Below are positions 8,122 to 16,472 of a stretch of 64,000 bases of DNA, piece by piece (positions within the stretch are counted from its first letter, which is position 1; each line of letters starts with the position of its first letter). The notes under the pieces were generated by a model. It was given only the letters and a program-made list of their open reading frames with translations, had not been told where the DNA came from and ran no database searches. The DNA comes from Pseudomonas sp. Gutcm_11s. GTDB taxonomy: Bacteria; Pseudomonadota; Gammaproteobacteria; Pseudomonadales; Pseudomonadaceae. The position numbers and the translations under genes are program-made. The stretch covers positions 344,719 to 408,718 of the forward strand of contig NZ_JAQSUW010000016.1 of NCBI RefSeq assembly GCF_028649395.1, in the 5' to 3' direction.

Positions 8122-10227
8122 GTGACTCCGGTTATTAAAAAGTTCCAGTTCGGTCAGTCGACCGTCACCCTCGAAACCGGGCGCATTGCCCGTCAGGCCT
8201 CCGGTGCCGTCCTGGTTACCGTGGATAACGATGTCAGCGTGCTGTGCACCGTGGTTGGCGCCAAGCAAGCCGATCCGGGCAAGGGTTTCTTCCCGCTGTC
8301 CGTGCACTACCAGGAAAAAACCTACGCTGCCGGCAAGATCCCTGGCGGCTTCTTCAAGCGTGAAGCGCGTCCTTCCGAGAAAGAGACCCTGACCTCGCGC
8401 CTGATCGACCGTCCGATCCGTCCGCTGTTCCCGGAAGGCTTCCTCAACGAAGTGCAGGTCATCTGCACCGTGGTCTCCACCAGCAAGAAGACCGATCCGG
8501 ACATCGCCGCGATGATCGGCACCTCGGCCGCCCTGGCCATCTCCGGCATTCCGTTCGACGGCCCGATCGGCGCCGCTCGCGTAGCCTTCCACCCGGAAAC
8601 CGGCTACCTGCTGAACCCGACCTACGAGCAGCTCAAGGCTTCCAGCCTGGACATGGTCGTGGCCGGTACCAAAGACGCCGTGCTGATGGTTGAATCCGAA
8701 GCCAAAGAGCTGACCGAAGACCAGATGCTGGGCGCCGTACTGTTCGCCCATGACGAGTTCCAGGCCGTGATCAAGGCCGTTGGCGAACTGGCTGCCGAAA
8801 CCGGCAAGCCGCGCTGGAACTGGACTGCCCCGGCCGAGAACACCGCTCTGCTCAGCGCCATCAAGGCCGAGTTCGGCGAGGCCATCTCCCAGGCCTACAC
8901 CATCACCATCAAGCAGGACCGCTACAACCGTCTGGACGAGCTGCGCGACCAGATCGTTGCCAAGTTCTCCGGCGAGGAAGGCCAGCCGTCTTCCGGCGAA
9001 GTCAAAGATGCCTTCGGCCTGATCGAATACCGCACCGTGCGCGAGAACATCGTCAACGGCAAACCGCGTATCGACGGTCGCGACACCCGCACCGTACGTG
9101 GCCTGAACATCGAAGTCGGCGTGCTCGACAAGACCCACGGCTCGGCCCTGTTCACCCGTGGTGAAACCCAGGCCCTGGTGGTTGCCACCCTCGGTACCGC
9201 CCGTGACGCGCAGCTGCTCGACACCCTGGAAGGCGAGAAGAAAGACCCCTTCATGCTGCACTACAACTTCCCGCCGTACTCGGTCGGTGAGTGTGGTCGC
9301 ATGGGCGCCACCGGTCGCCGTGAAATCGGCCACGGTCGTCTGGCTCGTCGTGGCGTAGCCGCCATGCTGCCGGCTGCCGACGAGTTCCCGTACACCATCC
9401 GTATCGTCTCGGAAATCACCGAGTCCAACGGTTCGTCCTCCATGGCTTCGGTCTGCGGCGCTTCCCTGGCCCTGATGGACGCTGGCGTGCCGATGAAGGC
9501 GCCGGTTGCCGGTATCGCCATGGGTCTGGTCAAGGAAGGCGACAAGTTCGCCGTACTGACCGACATCCTCGGTGACGAAGACCACCTGGGCGACATGGAC
9601 TTCAAGGTTGCCGGTACCGCCAATGGCGTCACCGCGCTGCAGATGGACATCAAGATCCAGGGCATCACCGAAGAGATCATGGAGATCGCCCTGAATCAGG
9701 CGCTGGAGGCTCGCCTGAACATCCTCGGCCAGATGAACCAGGTTATCGCCCAGTCGCGCACCGAGCTGTCGGCCAACGCACCGACCATGATCGCGATGAA
9801 GATCGACCAGGACAAAATCCGCGACGTCATCGGCAAGGGCGGCGCCACCATCCGTGGTATCTGCGAAGAGACCAAGGCCTCGATCGACATCGAAGACGAT
9901 GGCTCGATCAAGATCTTCGGCGAAACCAAGGAAGCTGCTGAGGCCGCGCGTCAGCGCGTACTGGGTATCACCGCGGAAGCCGAGATCGGCAAGATCTACG
10001 TCGGCAAGGTCGAGCGCATCGTCGACTTCGGCGCCTTCGTCAACATCCTGCCGGGCAAGGACGGTCTGGTGCACATCTCCATGCTGAGCGACGCTCGCGT
10101 TGAGAAGGTCACCGACGTACTGAAAGAAGGTCAGGAAGTCGAAGTGCTGGTACTGGACGTCGACAACCGCGGTCGCATCAAGCTGTCCATCAAGGACGTT
10201 GCCGCTGCCAAGGCGTCAGGCGTTTAA
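8122..10227 (+). CDS. pnp: Polyribonucleotide nucleotidyltransferase (PNPase)
   Basis: Phosphorolytic 3'-5' exoribonuclease and degradosome partner. I chose the GTG at 8122 (MTPVIKKFQFGQ), which gives 701 residues, the Pseudomonas length; a GAGAAGGAAAA ribosome site lies just upstream. The reading frame stays open further upstream, but that part overlaps the leader hairpin. Domain order is RNase PH 1 (about 1-215), all-alpha linker (about 240-320), RNase PH 2 (about 325-545, FFPLSVHYQEKTYAAG and GRREIGHGRLARR motifs), KH (about 555-615, IGKGGATIRGI) and S1 (about 620-690, GKVERIVDFGAFVNILPG). Confidence 0.98.
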   Translation: MTPVIKKFQFGQSTVTLETGRIARQASGAVLVTVDNDVSVLCTVVGAKQADPGKGFFPLSVHYQEKTYAAGKIPGGFFKREARPSEKETLTSRLIDRPIRPLFPEGFLNEVQVICTVVSTSKKTDPDIAAMIGTSAALAISGIPFDGPIGAARVAFHPETGYLLNPTYEQLKASSLDMVVAGTKDAVLMVESEAKELTEDQMLGAVLFAHDEFQAVIKAVGELAAETGKPRWNWTAPAENTALLSAIKAEFGEAISQAYTITIKQDRYNRLDELRDQIVAKFSGEEGQPSSGEVKDAFGLIEYRTVRENIVNGKPRIDGRDTRTVRGLNIEVGVLDKTHGSALFTRGETQALVVATLGTARDAQLLDTLEGEKKDPFMLHYNFPPYSVGECGRMGATGRREIGHGRLARRGVAAMLPAADEFPYTIRIVSEITESNGSSSMASVCGASLALMDAGVPMKAPVAGIAMGLVKEGDKFAVLTDILGDEDHLGDMDFKVAGTANGVTALQMDIKIQGITEEIMEIALNQALEARLNILGQMNQVIAQSRTELSANAPTMIAMKIDQDKIRDVIGKGGATIRGICEETKASIDIEDDGSIKIFGETKEAAEAARQRVLGITAEAEIGKIYVGKVERIVDFGAFVNILPGKDGLVHISMLSDARVEKVTDVLKEGQEVEVLVLDVDNRGRIKLSIKDVAAAKASGV

Positions 10228-10248
10228 GCCTCAGCCTCGCAGCAGGAA

Positions 10249-10276
10249 AGAGGGCCCTTAGGGGCCCTCTTTTTTT
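10249..10276 (+). terminator. Rho-independent terminator after pnp
   Basis: AGAGGGCCC and GGGCCCTCT pair around TTAG and are followed by seven T residues. It ends the rpsO-pnp transcript. Confidence 0.93.
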
Positions 10277-10453
10277 GTCCGGATTTTCTCGGTTGCTTAT
10301 CTCGCCGTCGCGGCGGCGGTCGCGATTCGTACTGCGGGTAGATATTGCAATCTGCACGATTACTTTTGCGAGTCTCGGCATTCTGCATGCCGAGATTTAT
10401 GCTGAATTTTTATAATTTGCTGAAATTTAAGGGTTTTATTTTTTGTCCTGGCC

Positions 10454-10488
10454 TGGCACAGCGCTTGCGATATCCCTAGTGCAAGCGC
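10454..10488 (+). promoter_or_regulatory. Sigma54-type promoter with overlapping inverted repeat
   Basis: The 311-base gap after pnp holds a match to the sigma54 (RpoN) -24/-12 element: TGGCAC (10454-10459), five bases, TTGC (10465-10468), with the required GG-N10-GC spacing. Transcription would start near 10480, about 60 bases before the BON gene. An 8-bp perfect inverted repeat, GCGCTTGC (10461-10468) and GCAAGCGC (10481-10488), covers the -12 box and the start site. The flanking upstream DNA (10391-10442) is strongly AT-rich, as expected for an activator or IHF region. Confidence 0.7.
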
Positions 10489-10538
10489 AGCCAGGAGTTG
10501 GCTGCCGATACGTCAGAAGCAATCAGGAGTAGATCGCC

Positions 10539-10916
10539 ATGAAACAGCAGTTCAATAAGTGGACCCTTGCCACCCTCACTGCCGCCGCCATGAGCCTGCC
10601 GCTGAGTAATGCGGCCTTCGCCGATGAACTCACTGCGCCGGCTAACGTGCAATCGATGCAGCTGGCTGCTAGCGAGACCGTCGACAATGCAGAAGAGGCG
10701 GTTACCGATACCTGGATCACCAGCAAGGTGAAGGCCAGCTTCCTGGCTGATGACAGTATCAGCGGCCTGGACATCAAGGTGGAAACCAACCAGGGCGTAG
10801 TCGCGCTGTCTGGCGTGGTGCCGACCGATGCCGAGCGTGATCTGGCCGTCGAGAAGGCCAAGGCCATCAAGGGCGTGACGGCGGTGTCCGCTGACGGCCT
10901 GAAATCCACCGAATGA
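10539..10916 (+). CDS. Exported BON-domain protein (OsmY-like)
   Basis: A 125-residue protein with an N-terminal signal peptide (about 1-29: MKQQFNKWTL, a hydrophobic stretch, cleavage probably after AFA). It has a single BON domain (about 57-122: DTWITSKVKASFLADD, GVVALSGVVPTDAERDLAVEKA, GVTAVSADGL). BON domains bind phospholipid, and periplasmic members such as OsmY respond to osmotic or envelope stress. Upstream lies a sigma54-type promoter. Downstream, 52 bases away, is the CsbD-like gene, suggesting a two-gene stress operon closed by a terminator. The exact function is unknown. Confidence 0.85.
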   Translation: MKQQFNKWTLATLTAAAMSLPLSNAAFADELTAPANVQSMQLAASETVDNAEEAVTDTWITSKVKASFLADDSISGLDIKVETNQGVVALSGVVPTDAERDLAVEKAKAIKGVTAVSADGLKSTE

Positions 10917-10968
10917 CCCACTGAGCTGCCGGCCTAGAGCCGGCAGCTCCTCAGAGGGAGACGGACTC

Positions 10969-11166
10969 ATGAATTCCGATGTGATCAAAGGTAAGTGGAA
11001 GCAGCTCTCCGGTCGTATCCAGGAGCGCTGGGGCAACCTGACCAATGACGATATGGATATTGTCGAAGGCCATAGCGAGTATCTGGAGGGTAAACTCCAG
11101 GAGCGCTACGGCTGGACCAAGGAGCGGGCGCAACAGGAAGTGCGCGACTTCAGCAGCAAGCTGTAG
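10969..11166 (+). CDS. CsbD-family small stress protein
   Basis: A 65-residue, highly hydrophilic cytoplasmic protein with the CsbD signature from its start: MNSDVIKGKWKQLSGRIQE, a helical centre, then QERYGWTKERAQQEV. Family members (E. coli YjbJ, B. subtilis CsbD) accumulate in general stress, but the biochemical role is unknown. An AGAGGGAGACGG ribosome site precedes the ATG. Second gene of the BON-CsbD pair. Confidence 0.9.
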   Translation: MNSDVIKGKWKQLSGRIQERWGNLTNDDMDIVEGHSEYLEGKLQERYGWTKERAQQEVRDFSSKL

Positions 11167-11180
11167 CTTCTCGGATCAGA

Positions 11181-11206
11181 AAAAGCCCCGCATCGCGGGG
11201 CTTTTT
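11181..11206. terminator. Bidirectional terminator between CsbD and DUF2845 genes
   Basis: AAAAGCCCCGC and GCGGGGCTTTTTT pair around ATC. A and T runs flank both sides, so it can end the rightward BON-CsbD transcript and the leftward DUF748-DUF2845 transcript. Confidence 0.9.
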
Positions 11207-11237
11207 TGTGCTGCAACTGATTGCAGTAGGGCGATGC

Positions 11238-11528
11238 TTAGCTGCCTCGTTTGCTATCGATGCGGGTAAGAACGCCGCCTTCGATCAGTAGGAAGTACTG
11301 CATTCCTCCCTCGGGGGTGTAGATCCATTCCTCTTGCGGGACCTCGATGTTCTGCCTGGGGCTGGTGACATAGCCGATCACCGATTTGCTGACCGGTTCT
11401 CCGCACTTGCTCAGTACTTCGACACCGCGGTCGCCGGTGCTGGCGATGCCCTTGGGGCAGCGTAGCGAGGCCGCATTGGCAGAGCAGGCAAGCAGCAGGC
11501 TACCGATGAGGAGCAGTTTTCCTTTCAT
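11238..11528 (-). CDS. DUF2845 exported small protein, copy 1
   Basis: A 96-residue protein with a signal peptide (cleavage probably after SANA, residue 19). The DUF2845 core has two conserved cysteines, LRCPKGIASTGD and VLSKCGEP, then IGY, an EEWIYTPEGGMQYFL strand pair and a terminal TRIDSKRG. It resembles a small disulphide-bearing periplasmic beta protein. It is the last of three adjacent paralogues, 25 bases after the previous one. The function is unknown; I would expect periplasmic location. Confidence 0.88.
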   Translation of the reverse strand: MKGKLLLIGSLLLACSANAASLRCPKGIASTGDRGVEVLSKCGEPVSKSVIGYVTSPRQNIEVPQEEWIYTPEGGMQYFLLIEGGVLTRIDSKRGS

Positions 11529-11553
11529 GGGAGGATCTTCCTTGTTGGTGTAT

Positions 11554-11856
11554 TTAGTCGCCGCGTTTACTTTCGATCTTGACCAGGCGGTTGCCTTCCA
11601 GGCGAAGAAAATAATACATGCCGTTCTTCGGTCCGTAGACCCACTCTTCGATCGCTACTTCAGTCACAGTCCCATAGTAATCGGTCACTTCCCGGTACCC
11701 CAGAAACTCCCGACTGGCTGGTTCGCCACACTTGGCTTCGATTTCGCTGGCCAGATCCTGGGTGCTGATCAACCTGCTGCCGCAGCGCAGGGTCGAGCTG
11801 GCCTCGGCCATGCCGGACAGCAGCAGGCTAAGCGTTAGAAGGGTGGTTTTGTACAT
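11554..11856 (-). CDS. DUF2845 exported small protein, copy 2
   Basis: A 100-residue paralogue of its neighbours: signal peptide to about residue 19 (GMAEA), then LRCGSRLISTQD, EAKCGEP, FLGY, IEEWVYGPKNGMYYFLRLEGNRLVKIESKRG. The cysteine pair and the EEWVYG segment are shared by all three copies, while the central 20 residues differ, so the copies are not recent duplicates. It is 59 bases after copy 3 and 25 before copy 1. Function unknown. Confidence 0.88.
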   Translation of the reverse strand: MYKTTLLTLSLLLSGMAEASSTLRCGSRLISTQDLASEIEAKCGEPASREFLGYREVTDYYGTVTEVAIEEWVYGPKNGMYYFLRLEGNRLVKIESKRGD

Positions 11857-11915
11857 CGCGAAGCGCCAGTTGGACGGGACACATGGGGCAGCCTATATCC
11901 AGGGGACCTGGCTTG

Positions 11916-12209
11916 TCAGTCGGCGCGTTTGGTTTCGATGCGTGTCAGGCGGTTGCCCTGAAAGGTGAGGATGCTGAGCATGCCGTTGTTCGGCCCGTAT
12001 ACCCATTCCTCTATCACCAGCTCTCGCCCTCCAGAGTAGCCACCGGTATAGCCGACCAGATCGCGGTGAGCGGGCTCGCCGCATTTGCGCTCTACCTCGA
12101 AGGCGCGATCGCCCTCGTTGACCAGCTTGCTGCCGCAGCGCAGGGTGCCTGCCTCGGTCAGGCCACTGAGTAGCATCAGGGTGAGCGGCAACATGCTCCG
12201 GATCATCAC
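11916..12209 (-). CDS. DUF2845 exported small protein, copy 3
   Basis: A 97-residue paralogue: signal peptide to about residue 21, LRCGSKLVNEGDRAFEVERKCGEP, VGY, a glycine-rich turn, then IEEWVYGPNNGMLSIL and TRIETKRAD. The frame starts at a GTG at 12209, immediately followed by an ATG. The start codon overlaps the stop of the DUF748 gene by four bases, so this copy is probably translationally coupled to it. That coupling is the best clue that the small proteins work with the large envelope protein. Confidence 0.88.
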   Translation of the reverse strand: MMIRSMLPLTLMLLSGLTEAGTLRCGSKLVNEGDRAFEVERKCGEPAHRDLVGYTGGYSGGRELVIEEWVYGPNNGMLSILTFQGNRLTRIETKRAD

Positions 12210-15200
12210 AGGCTCCCTAGGTGCAGCGCGGTGGGTACTTGAGCGGCGGCCGGGTCCTGACTGAGGCTGACATCAAGCAGGTAGATACGCTGGTCTTCCA
12301 GGCCGCCACGCTCGACCAGGTAATCCTTGATGCTGGCAGCTCGAGCCTGGCCGAGTTGGCGCAGCAGCAGTTCGCTCTTGCCCCAGGACTGCAGCACGGC
12401 GTCGCGCATCTTCGCCGTGCGTTCCTCGTCCGGCAGGTCCTTCCATTCGGCCGGGGGCTGCTGCTTCAGACGGGCCCGGTAGATGCCCTCCAGCAGTACC
12501 GGTTTGTCATCCTCGTCCACCACCAGTTGTTCTGGCTCGGCAGGTACCGTATCGCCGTTGCGCTGCAGGATCTTGTATTGCGTACTCTGGTATTCGCGTT
12601 CCAGGCGTTGTGCGGCCACCTGGGGGCCGTCGCTGGCCTGGGCGCTCATGCCTTCGACCTCCAGGCGCAGTACCGGGCGTTCCTTGAGTGCGGCAGCCAG
12701 GGTATCCAGGGATTTCTGCGCGGCGCCGTCCAGTTCGCTGCTGCCGGCGGCGAACTGCACCTGGCTGAGGTCTTCGTTGCTACCTCCGACCAGGCCGGCG
12801 ATGAACTTGAACGGTGCCTGGGCGGCACGCAGTACCAGGTTGCGCATGGTCTGCCAGACGATGGGCATGACGCTGAACTGCGGGTCGTTGAGGTTGCCCT
12901 GCACCGGCAGCTGGATGTCGATGTTGCCCTTGGTGTCCTTGAGCAGGGCCACGGCCAGGCGGATCGGTAGATCCACGGCGTCCTTGCTGTCGACCTTCTC
13001 GCCCAGCTGCAGGTCTTCCAGCAGCAGCTTGTTCTCGGCGTTCAGCTGGCCCTTCTCGATCTGGTAGTGCAGGTCCAGGTTCAGGCGCCCCTTGCGGATG
13101 CGGTAGCCGGCGAATTTGCCGGAATAGGGGGTGAGGGTGGTCAGCTCGACGTTCTTGAAACTGGTGGCGATATCCAGGCTGTTCATCGGGTCGAACGGCG
13201 TCAGCCCGCCCTTGATGGTGACCGGCGCGTACTTGTCGACCTTGCCTTTGATATCGACGCTGGCGGTTTTCGGGCTCTGGTTGTCCAGCGTGCCGATCTG
13301 GCCATTGAGTTGCTGGATGGCGGTGGCGAAGTTGGGGGTCAGGCTGAAGTCGGCGAAGTTGGCCGAGCCATCCTTGATGTTCACTCCGCCGATGCGGATC
13401 GGCAGCTGCTTGCCGGCGGGAGCCGGTTTGGCCTTGGGATCGGCGGGCTGGGCGATGACCAGGTCGTTGACGTTGGTGGTCAGGTCTTCGTTGATGACGA
13501 AGCGCGCATAGGGTTGCTGCAGGTTGATCTTGTCGATCACCAGGCCCTGCTCGTGCTGGTAGTTCAGCCCTTCCACCACCAGTTGCTGCCACTTGAGGAA
13601 GTCGCGGTCCTTGAGGGTATCCAGGGTATGCAGCTGGTTGACCTCGGCGCGGCCGCCGATGCTGAAGGCCAGCGGATCGACGCTCTTCAGGTCCACGGCC
13701 AGGTCGCTGCCGAGCAGGCCACTGCGCAGCTCCAGACGGACGAAGGGACTGATGTAGGACTGCGCCAGGCGCAGGTCGATGTCGCGGGTGACCAGCTGCA
13801 GTTTGGCGGTGGTCGGCTGCAGCTGGACCTGGCCGTCGGCCTTGATCTGGCCGCGCTTGTTCACGCCGGTATCGAGCTTGAGGCCAAAGGGCGAGGTGCC
13901 GAGGCTGTCGAAGTCCTTGATGTCGAGACTGAGCGGGGCCAGGTCGAGCTTGACCTCCTGGGCGCCTGCGGCGCGGTCGGCCAGGTGGATCTGGTACTCA
14001 CGCAGCTGTACATCGCGCAGCAGCACCTGCCAGGGCTTGGCCGGTTCTTCCGGTGTTTTCGGCTCTGCCGGGATCGCAGCACTAACGGTTTGTGGTTGGC
14101 CATCCGCAGGCGCGGGTTCGGCTTGCTCTGCAGCCGCTGGTGTGGGCGTGGAGCCGGCGCCACCCTCGTTTACCGCCGGAGCCGTAGCTTCGGGAGCCGC
14201 GCTGGGCGCTGGTTCTGTAGCAGACGTGGTTGCTGCTGGTGTCGGCTTGCTATGGCTGGCGAACAGCTTCTGCCAGTCCAGCTGGCCGTCCTTCTCGCGG
14301 GCGGCCCAGGTCTCCAGCTTGTGACTGCGGATCTTGCCGATCACCACCTGCTGCTTGGCCAGGTCCAGGCTGGTTTCGCCGACTTCCAGGCTTTCCAGGC
14401 GCACCAGTGGTTTGTCTTCCGGACTCTTGATGGCGAACTTGCTGAGGGCGGCGCTGACGTTGCTCAGTTGCAGCTCGGTGCCCTTGGCCAGGTTCAACGA
14501 GTAGTCGGCGCTGAGGTCGAGTACGCCGTCTTCCAGCACCAATGGCACTGCGTCGCGGACGTAGGGCCAGACGCCCTTGAGGCGGCCGTCGGTGACCTTC
14601 AATTGGCCCTTGGAGGTGATCGGAGTAAGGCCGACCTGGCCGTGCCAGTCGATGCGCCCACCATAGGGACCGGTGGCGACCAACTGCATGTCGGCGCTGT
14701 CGTCGGGCAGGGTGCTGAGGTTCTTCAGCTCCAGGTTCAGCGAGTCGTAGACGAACTCGACCGGCTCGCTCGGGCGCAGGTCCTCGAAGTGCAGGCCGTT
14801 CTCGATCAGGGCGATGCGGCTGATGCGCAGCGGGAAGGGTTCGCTCGGCTCCTCTTGGGCAGGCCTAGGCTCGCTGGGTGGCAGCTTGAACAGGTCGGTC
14901 AGATTGAGCTTGCCGTCCTTGGCGAACAGTACCTCGGTGTGCGCTTTCTCCAGCTCCACGTCGGCCAGGTGCAGGGCGCCGCTCCACAGGCTGTCGAGCT
15001 GCAGGTTGGCGTACAGGCGCTGGAAGGCCACCTGCGGCTTGGCCGGCTCGCCGATATGCAGGCCCCAGAGCTGCAGCTCCAGGCTGAAAGGATTGAGCTC
15101 TACCCGGTCCAGGCGCGCCGGCACGGTGGCCAGCTGGCTCAGCTGCTGGTTGGCTACGCGCTGGCCGATGCCGGGCAGAATCAGGAAGCCGAGCAGGGCG

Positions 15201-15256
15201 TAGAGGCCGAGTGCGATCGCTACGGCGTAGGCGATGCGTTGCAATCCTTTGAGCAT
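12206..15256 (-). CDS. DUF748-domain (AsmA-like) envelope protein
   Basis: A 1016-residue protein with one N-terminal membrane anchor (about 7-30) and a long periplasmic region. It has two DUF748 blocks (about 40-330 and 400-800), split by a low-complexity Pro/Ala/Glu/Thr linker (about 338-405). An OmpA-like C-terminal part (about 830-1010) has VQFAAGSSELDGAAQKSLDTLA. DUF748 belongs to the AsmA-like group, some of whose members form lipid-transport bridges between membranes. First gene of an operon with three DUF2845 genes. A role in envelope lipid or protein assembly is inference. Confidence 0.88.
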   Translation of the reverse strand: MLKGLQRIAYAVAIALGLYALLGFLILPGIGQRVANQQLSQLATVPARLDRVELNPFSLELQLWGLHIGEPAKPQVAFQRLYANLQLDSLWSGALHLADVELEKAHTEVLFAKDGKLNLTDLFKLPPSEPRPAQEEPSEPFPLRISRIALIENGLHFEDLRPSEPVEFVYDSLNLELKNLSTLPDDSADMQLVATGPYGGRIDWHGQVGLTPITSKGQLKVTDGRLKGVWPYVRDAVPLVLEDGVLDLSADYSLNLAKGTELQLSNVSAALSKFAIKSPEDKPLVRLESLEVGETSLDLAKQQVVIGKIRSHKLETWAAREKDGQLDWQKLFASHSKPTPAATTSATEPAPSAAPEATAPAVNEGGAGSTPTPAAAEQAEPAPADGQPQTVSAAIPAEPKTPEEPAKPWQVLLRDVQLREYQIHLADRAAGAQEVKLDLAPLSLDIKDFDSLGTSPFGLKLDTGVNKRGQIKADGQVQLQPTTAKLQLVTRDIDLRLAQSYISPFVRLELRSGLLGSDLAVDLKSVDPLAFSIGGRAEVNQLHTLDTLKDRDFLKWQQLVVEGLNYQHEQGLVIDKINLQQPYARFVINEDLTTNVNDLVIAQPADPKAKPAPAGKQLPIRIGGVNIKDGSANFADFSLTPNFATAIQQLNGQIGTLDNQSPKTASVDIKGKVDKYAPVTIKGGLTPFDPMNSLDIATSFKNVELTTLTPYSGKFAGYRIRKGRLNLDLHYQIEKGQLNAENKLLLEDLQLGEKVDSKDAVDLPIRLAVALLKDTKGNIDIQLPVQGNLNDPQFSVMPIVWQTMRNLVLRAAQAPFKFIAGLVGGSNEDLSQVQFAAGSSELDGAAQKSLDTLAAALKERPVLRLEVEGMSAQASDGPQVAAQRLEREYQSTQYKILQRNGDTVPAEPEQLVVDEDDKPVLLEGIYRARLKQQPPAEWKDLPDEERTAKMRDAVLQSWGKSELLLRQLGQARAASIKDYLVERGGLEDQRIYLLDVSLSQDPAAAQVPTALHLGSL

Positions 15257-15374
15257 GGGGCAGCGTCTTCTTCCAGACTGAGGAGTCTGGAGTATGGCAT
15301 GGGCCTCGCCGCTTTGTGGGCCATCAGGGTGGCGCTGTGACGCGACGCAGAGCCTGCGCTGGGTTGTGCCGGAT

Positions 15375-16388
15375 CTAGAAGTGCAGGATCAGGGTCTTCA
15401 GCGGCGGCTTGCCATCACGCGAGGGGAAGTCGGTGGCCGGCAGCAACTGCTCGCAGTCGCGCACCGGCCGGCCGAGCTTCTCGGCGCAGCGCAGCACCTG
15501 GCTGCGCCATTCCTCCAGTTCGACCTTCGCCAGATTGTTGCAGCAGATCAGCACGCCGTCCTCGGCGGTGGCGAGGATCGCCGGCTTGAGCAGGCTCTGA
15601 TAGTCGCGCAGCAGGTCGACGGTGCCGAAGGCGCTCTTGGCCCAGGCCGGCGGGTCGAGCAATACCAGGTCGAACTGGCGCTGTTCCAGGCGCGGGTAGC
15701 TGGGCAGCTTGTGGCCGCGGCGGGAGGCAATGGGCAGCCCGGCCAGTTGGCGGATGGCGGGGAAGTAGTCGGACTGCACGAAGTCCATCGCCAGTCCCGG
15801 ATTGAGCGCCACGTTCTCGCGACCCACCGCCAGATTGCCCTCGGCGAAGTCGAGGTTGAGCACCTCGCGCGCACCACCGGCCGCGGCGCACAGGCCGACG
15901 CCGCAGGTGTAGGCGAACAGGTTGAGCACGCTCTTGCCGGCGCTGTTGGCCTTGATCCAACCGCGGGCGTTGCGCAGATCGAGGAACAGCAGCGGGTCCT
16001 GGCCCGGATGGCGGCCGCGTACCCGGTAGTTGAGCCCCCATTCCTGGCCGATCTGGTCCTCCAGCGCCTCGGGCGTGGCCTGGTACACCGGGTCGCGGCG
16101 GTCGACGCGCGAGTTGCCGCCGGAGCGGTCGTTGTAAACCAGCTGCAGGTCGAGGCCGAGGCGTTCGTTGATGGCGGTGTGCAGATCGAGCAGCGCATCG
16201 AGCTGCAGTGGCTGATGGAAGCTCTGCACCATCAGTTGCGGGCCGTAGCGGTCCACGGTGAGGCCGGGTGCGCCTTCCTGGCTGCCATGGAACAGCCGGT
16301 AGCAGTCGGTCTGCTGCTGGTGCAGTTCGGCCAGCAGTGGCTGGCGGGCATCGAGGGCGGCGGAGAGCGCCTGGTCGAGAGAGGACAT
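15375..16388 (-). CDS. Class I SAM-dependent methyltransferase (RlmI/RlmK-like)
   Basis: A 337-residue protein. The N-terminal part (about 1-140) has the HGSQEGAPGLTVDRYG segment typical of the PUA-less RlmI/RlmK group. The Rossmann methyltransferase domain (about 140-337) shows VLNLFAYTCGVGLCAAAGGA (SAM-binding motif I) and FDLVLLDPPAWAKS (motif IV of base methylases). It probably methylates a base in 23S rRNA, but the target cannot be read from the sequence. It stands alone between the DUF748 operon and a thiolase. Confidence 0.85.
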   Translation of the reverse strand: MSSLDQALSAALDARQPLLAELHQQQTDCYRLFHGSQEGAPGLTVDRYGPQLMVQSFHQPLQLDALLDLHTAINERLGLDLQLVYNDRSGGNSRVDRRDPVYQATPEALEDQIGQEWGLNYRVRGRHPGQDPLLFLDLRNARGWIKANSAGKSVLNLFAYTCGVGLCAAAGGAREVLNLDFAEGNLAVGRENVALNPGLAMDFVQSDYFPAIRQLAGLPIASRRGHKLPSYPRLEQRQFDLVLLDPPAWAKSAFGTVDLLRDYQSLLKPAILATAEDGVLICCNNLAKVELEEWRSQVLRCAEKLGRPVRDCEQLLPATDFPSRDGKPPLKTLILHF

Positions 16389-16432
16389 GGCGGCGTCTCG
16401 GAACGGGAGGGCGCGCAGTTTACCAAGAAAAT

Positions 16433-16451
16433 CGCCGGCTCTAGGCCGGCG
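16433..16451 (-). terminator. Terminator after the thiolase gene
   Basis: CGCCGGC and GCCGGCG pair around a 5-base loop and are followed on the minus strand by ATTTTC. It lies 22 bases after the thiolase stop and before the methyltransferase start. Confidence 0.7.
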
Positions 16452-16472
16452 TTGCTCTCGTTGCGAGTGCGA

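Noticed and set aside
8059..10074. A 671-codon minus-strand frame opposite pnp
   Set aside because: Antisense shadow of pnp; no start context and no domain.
13067..15340. A 757-codon plus-strand frame opposite the DUF748 gene
   Set aside because: Shadow frame with repetitive Gly/Leu/Gln/Val/Asp composition and no recognisable domain or ribosome site.
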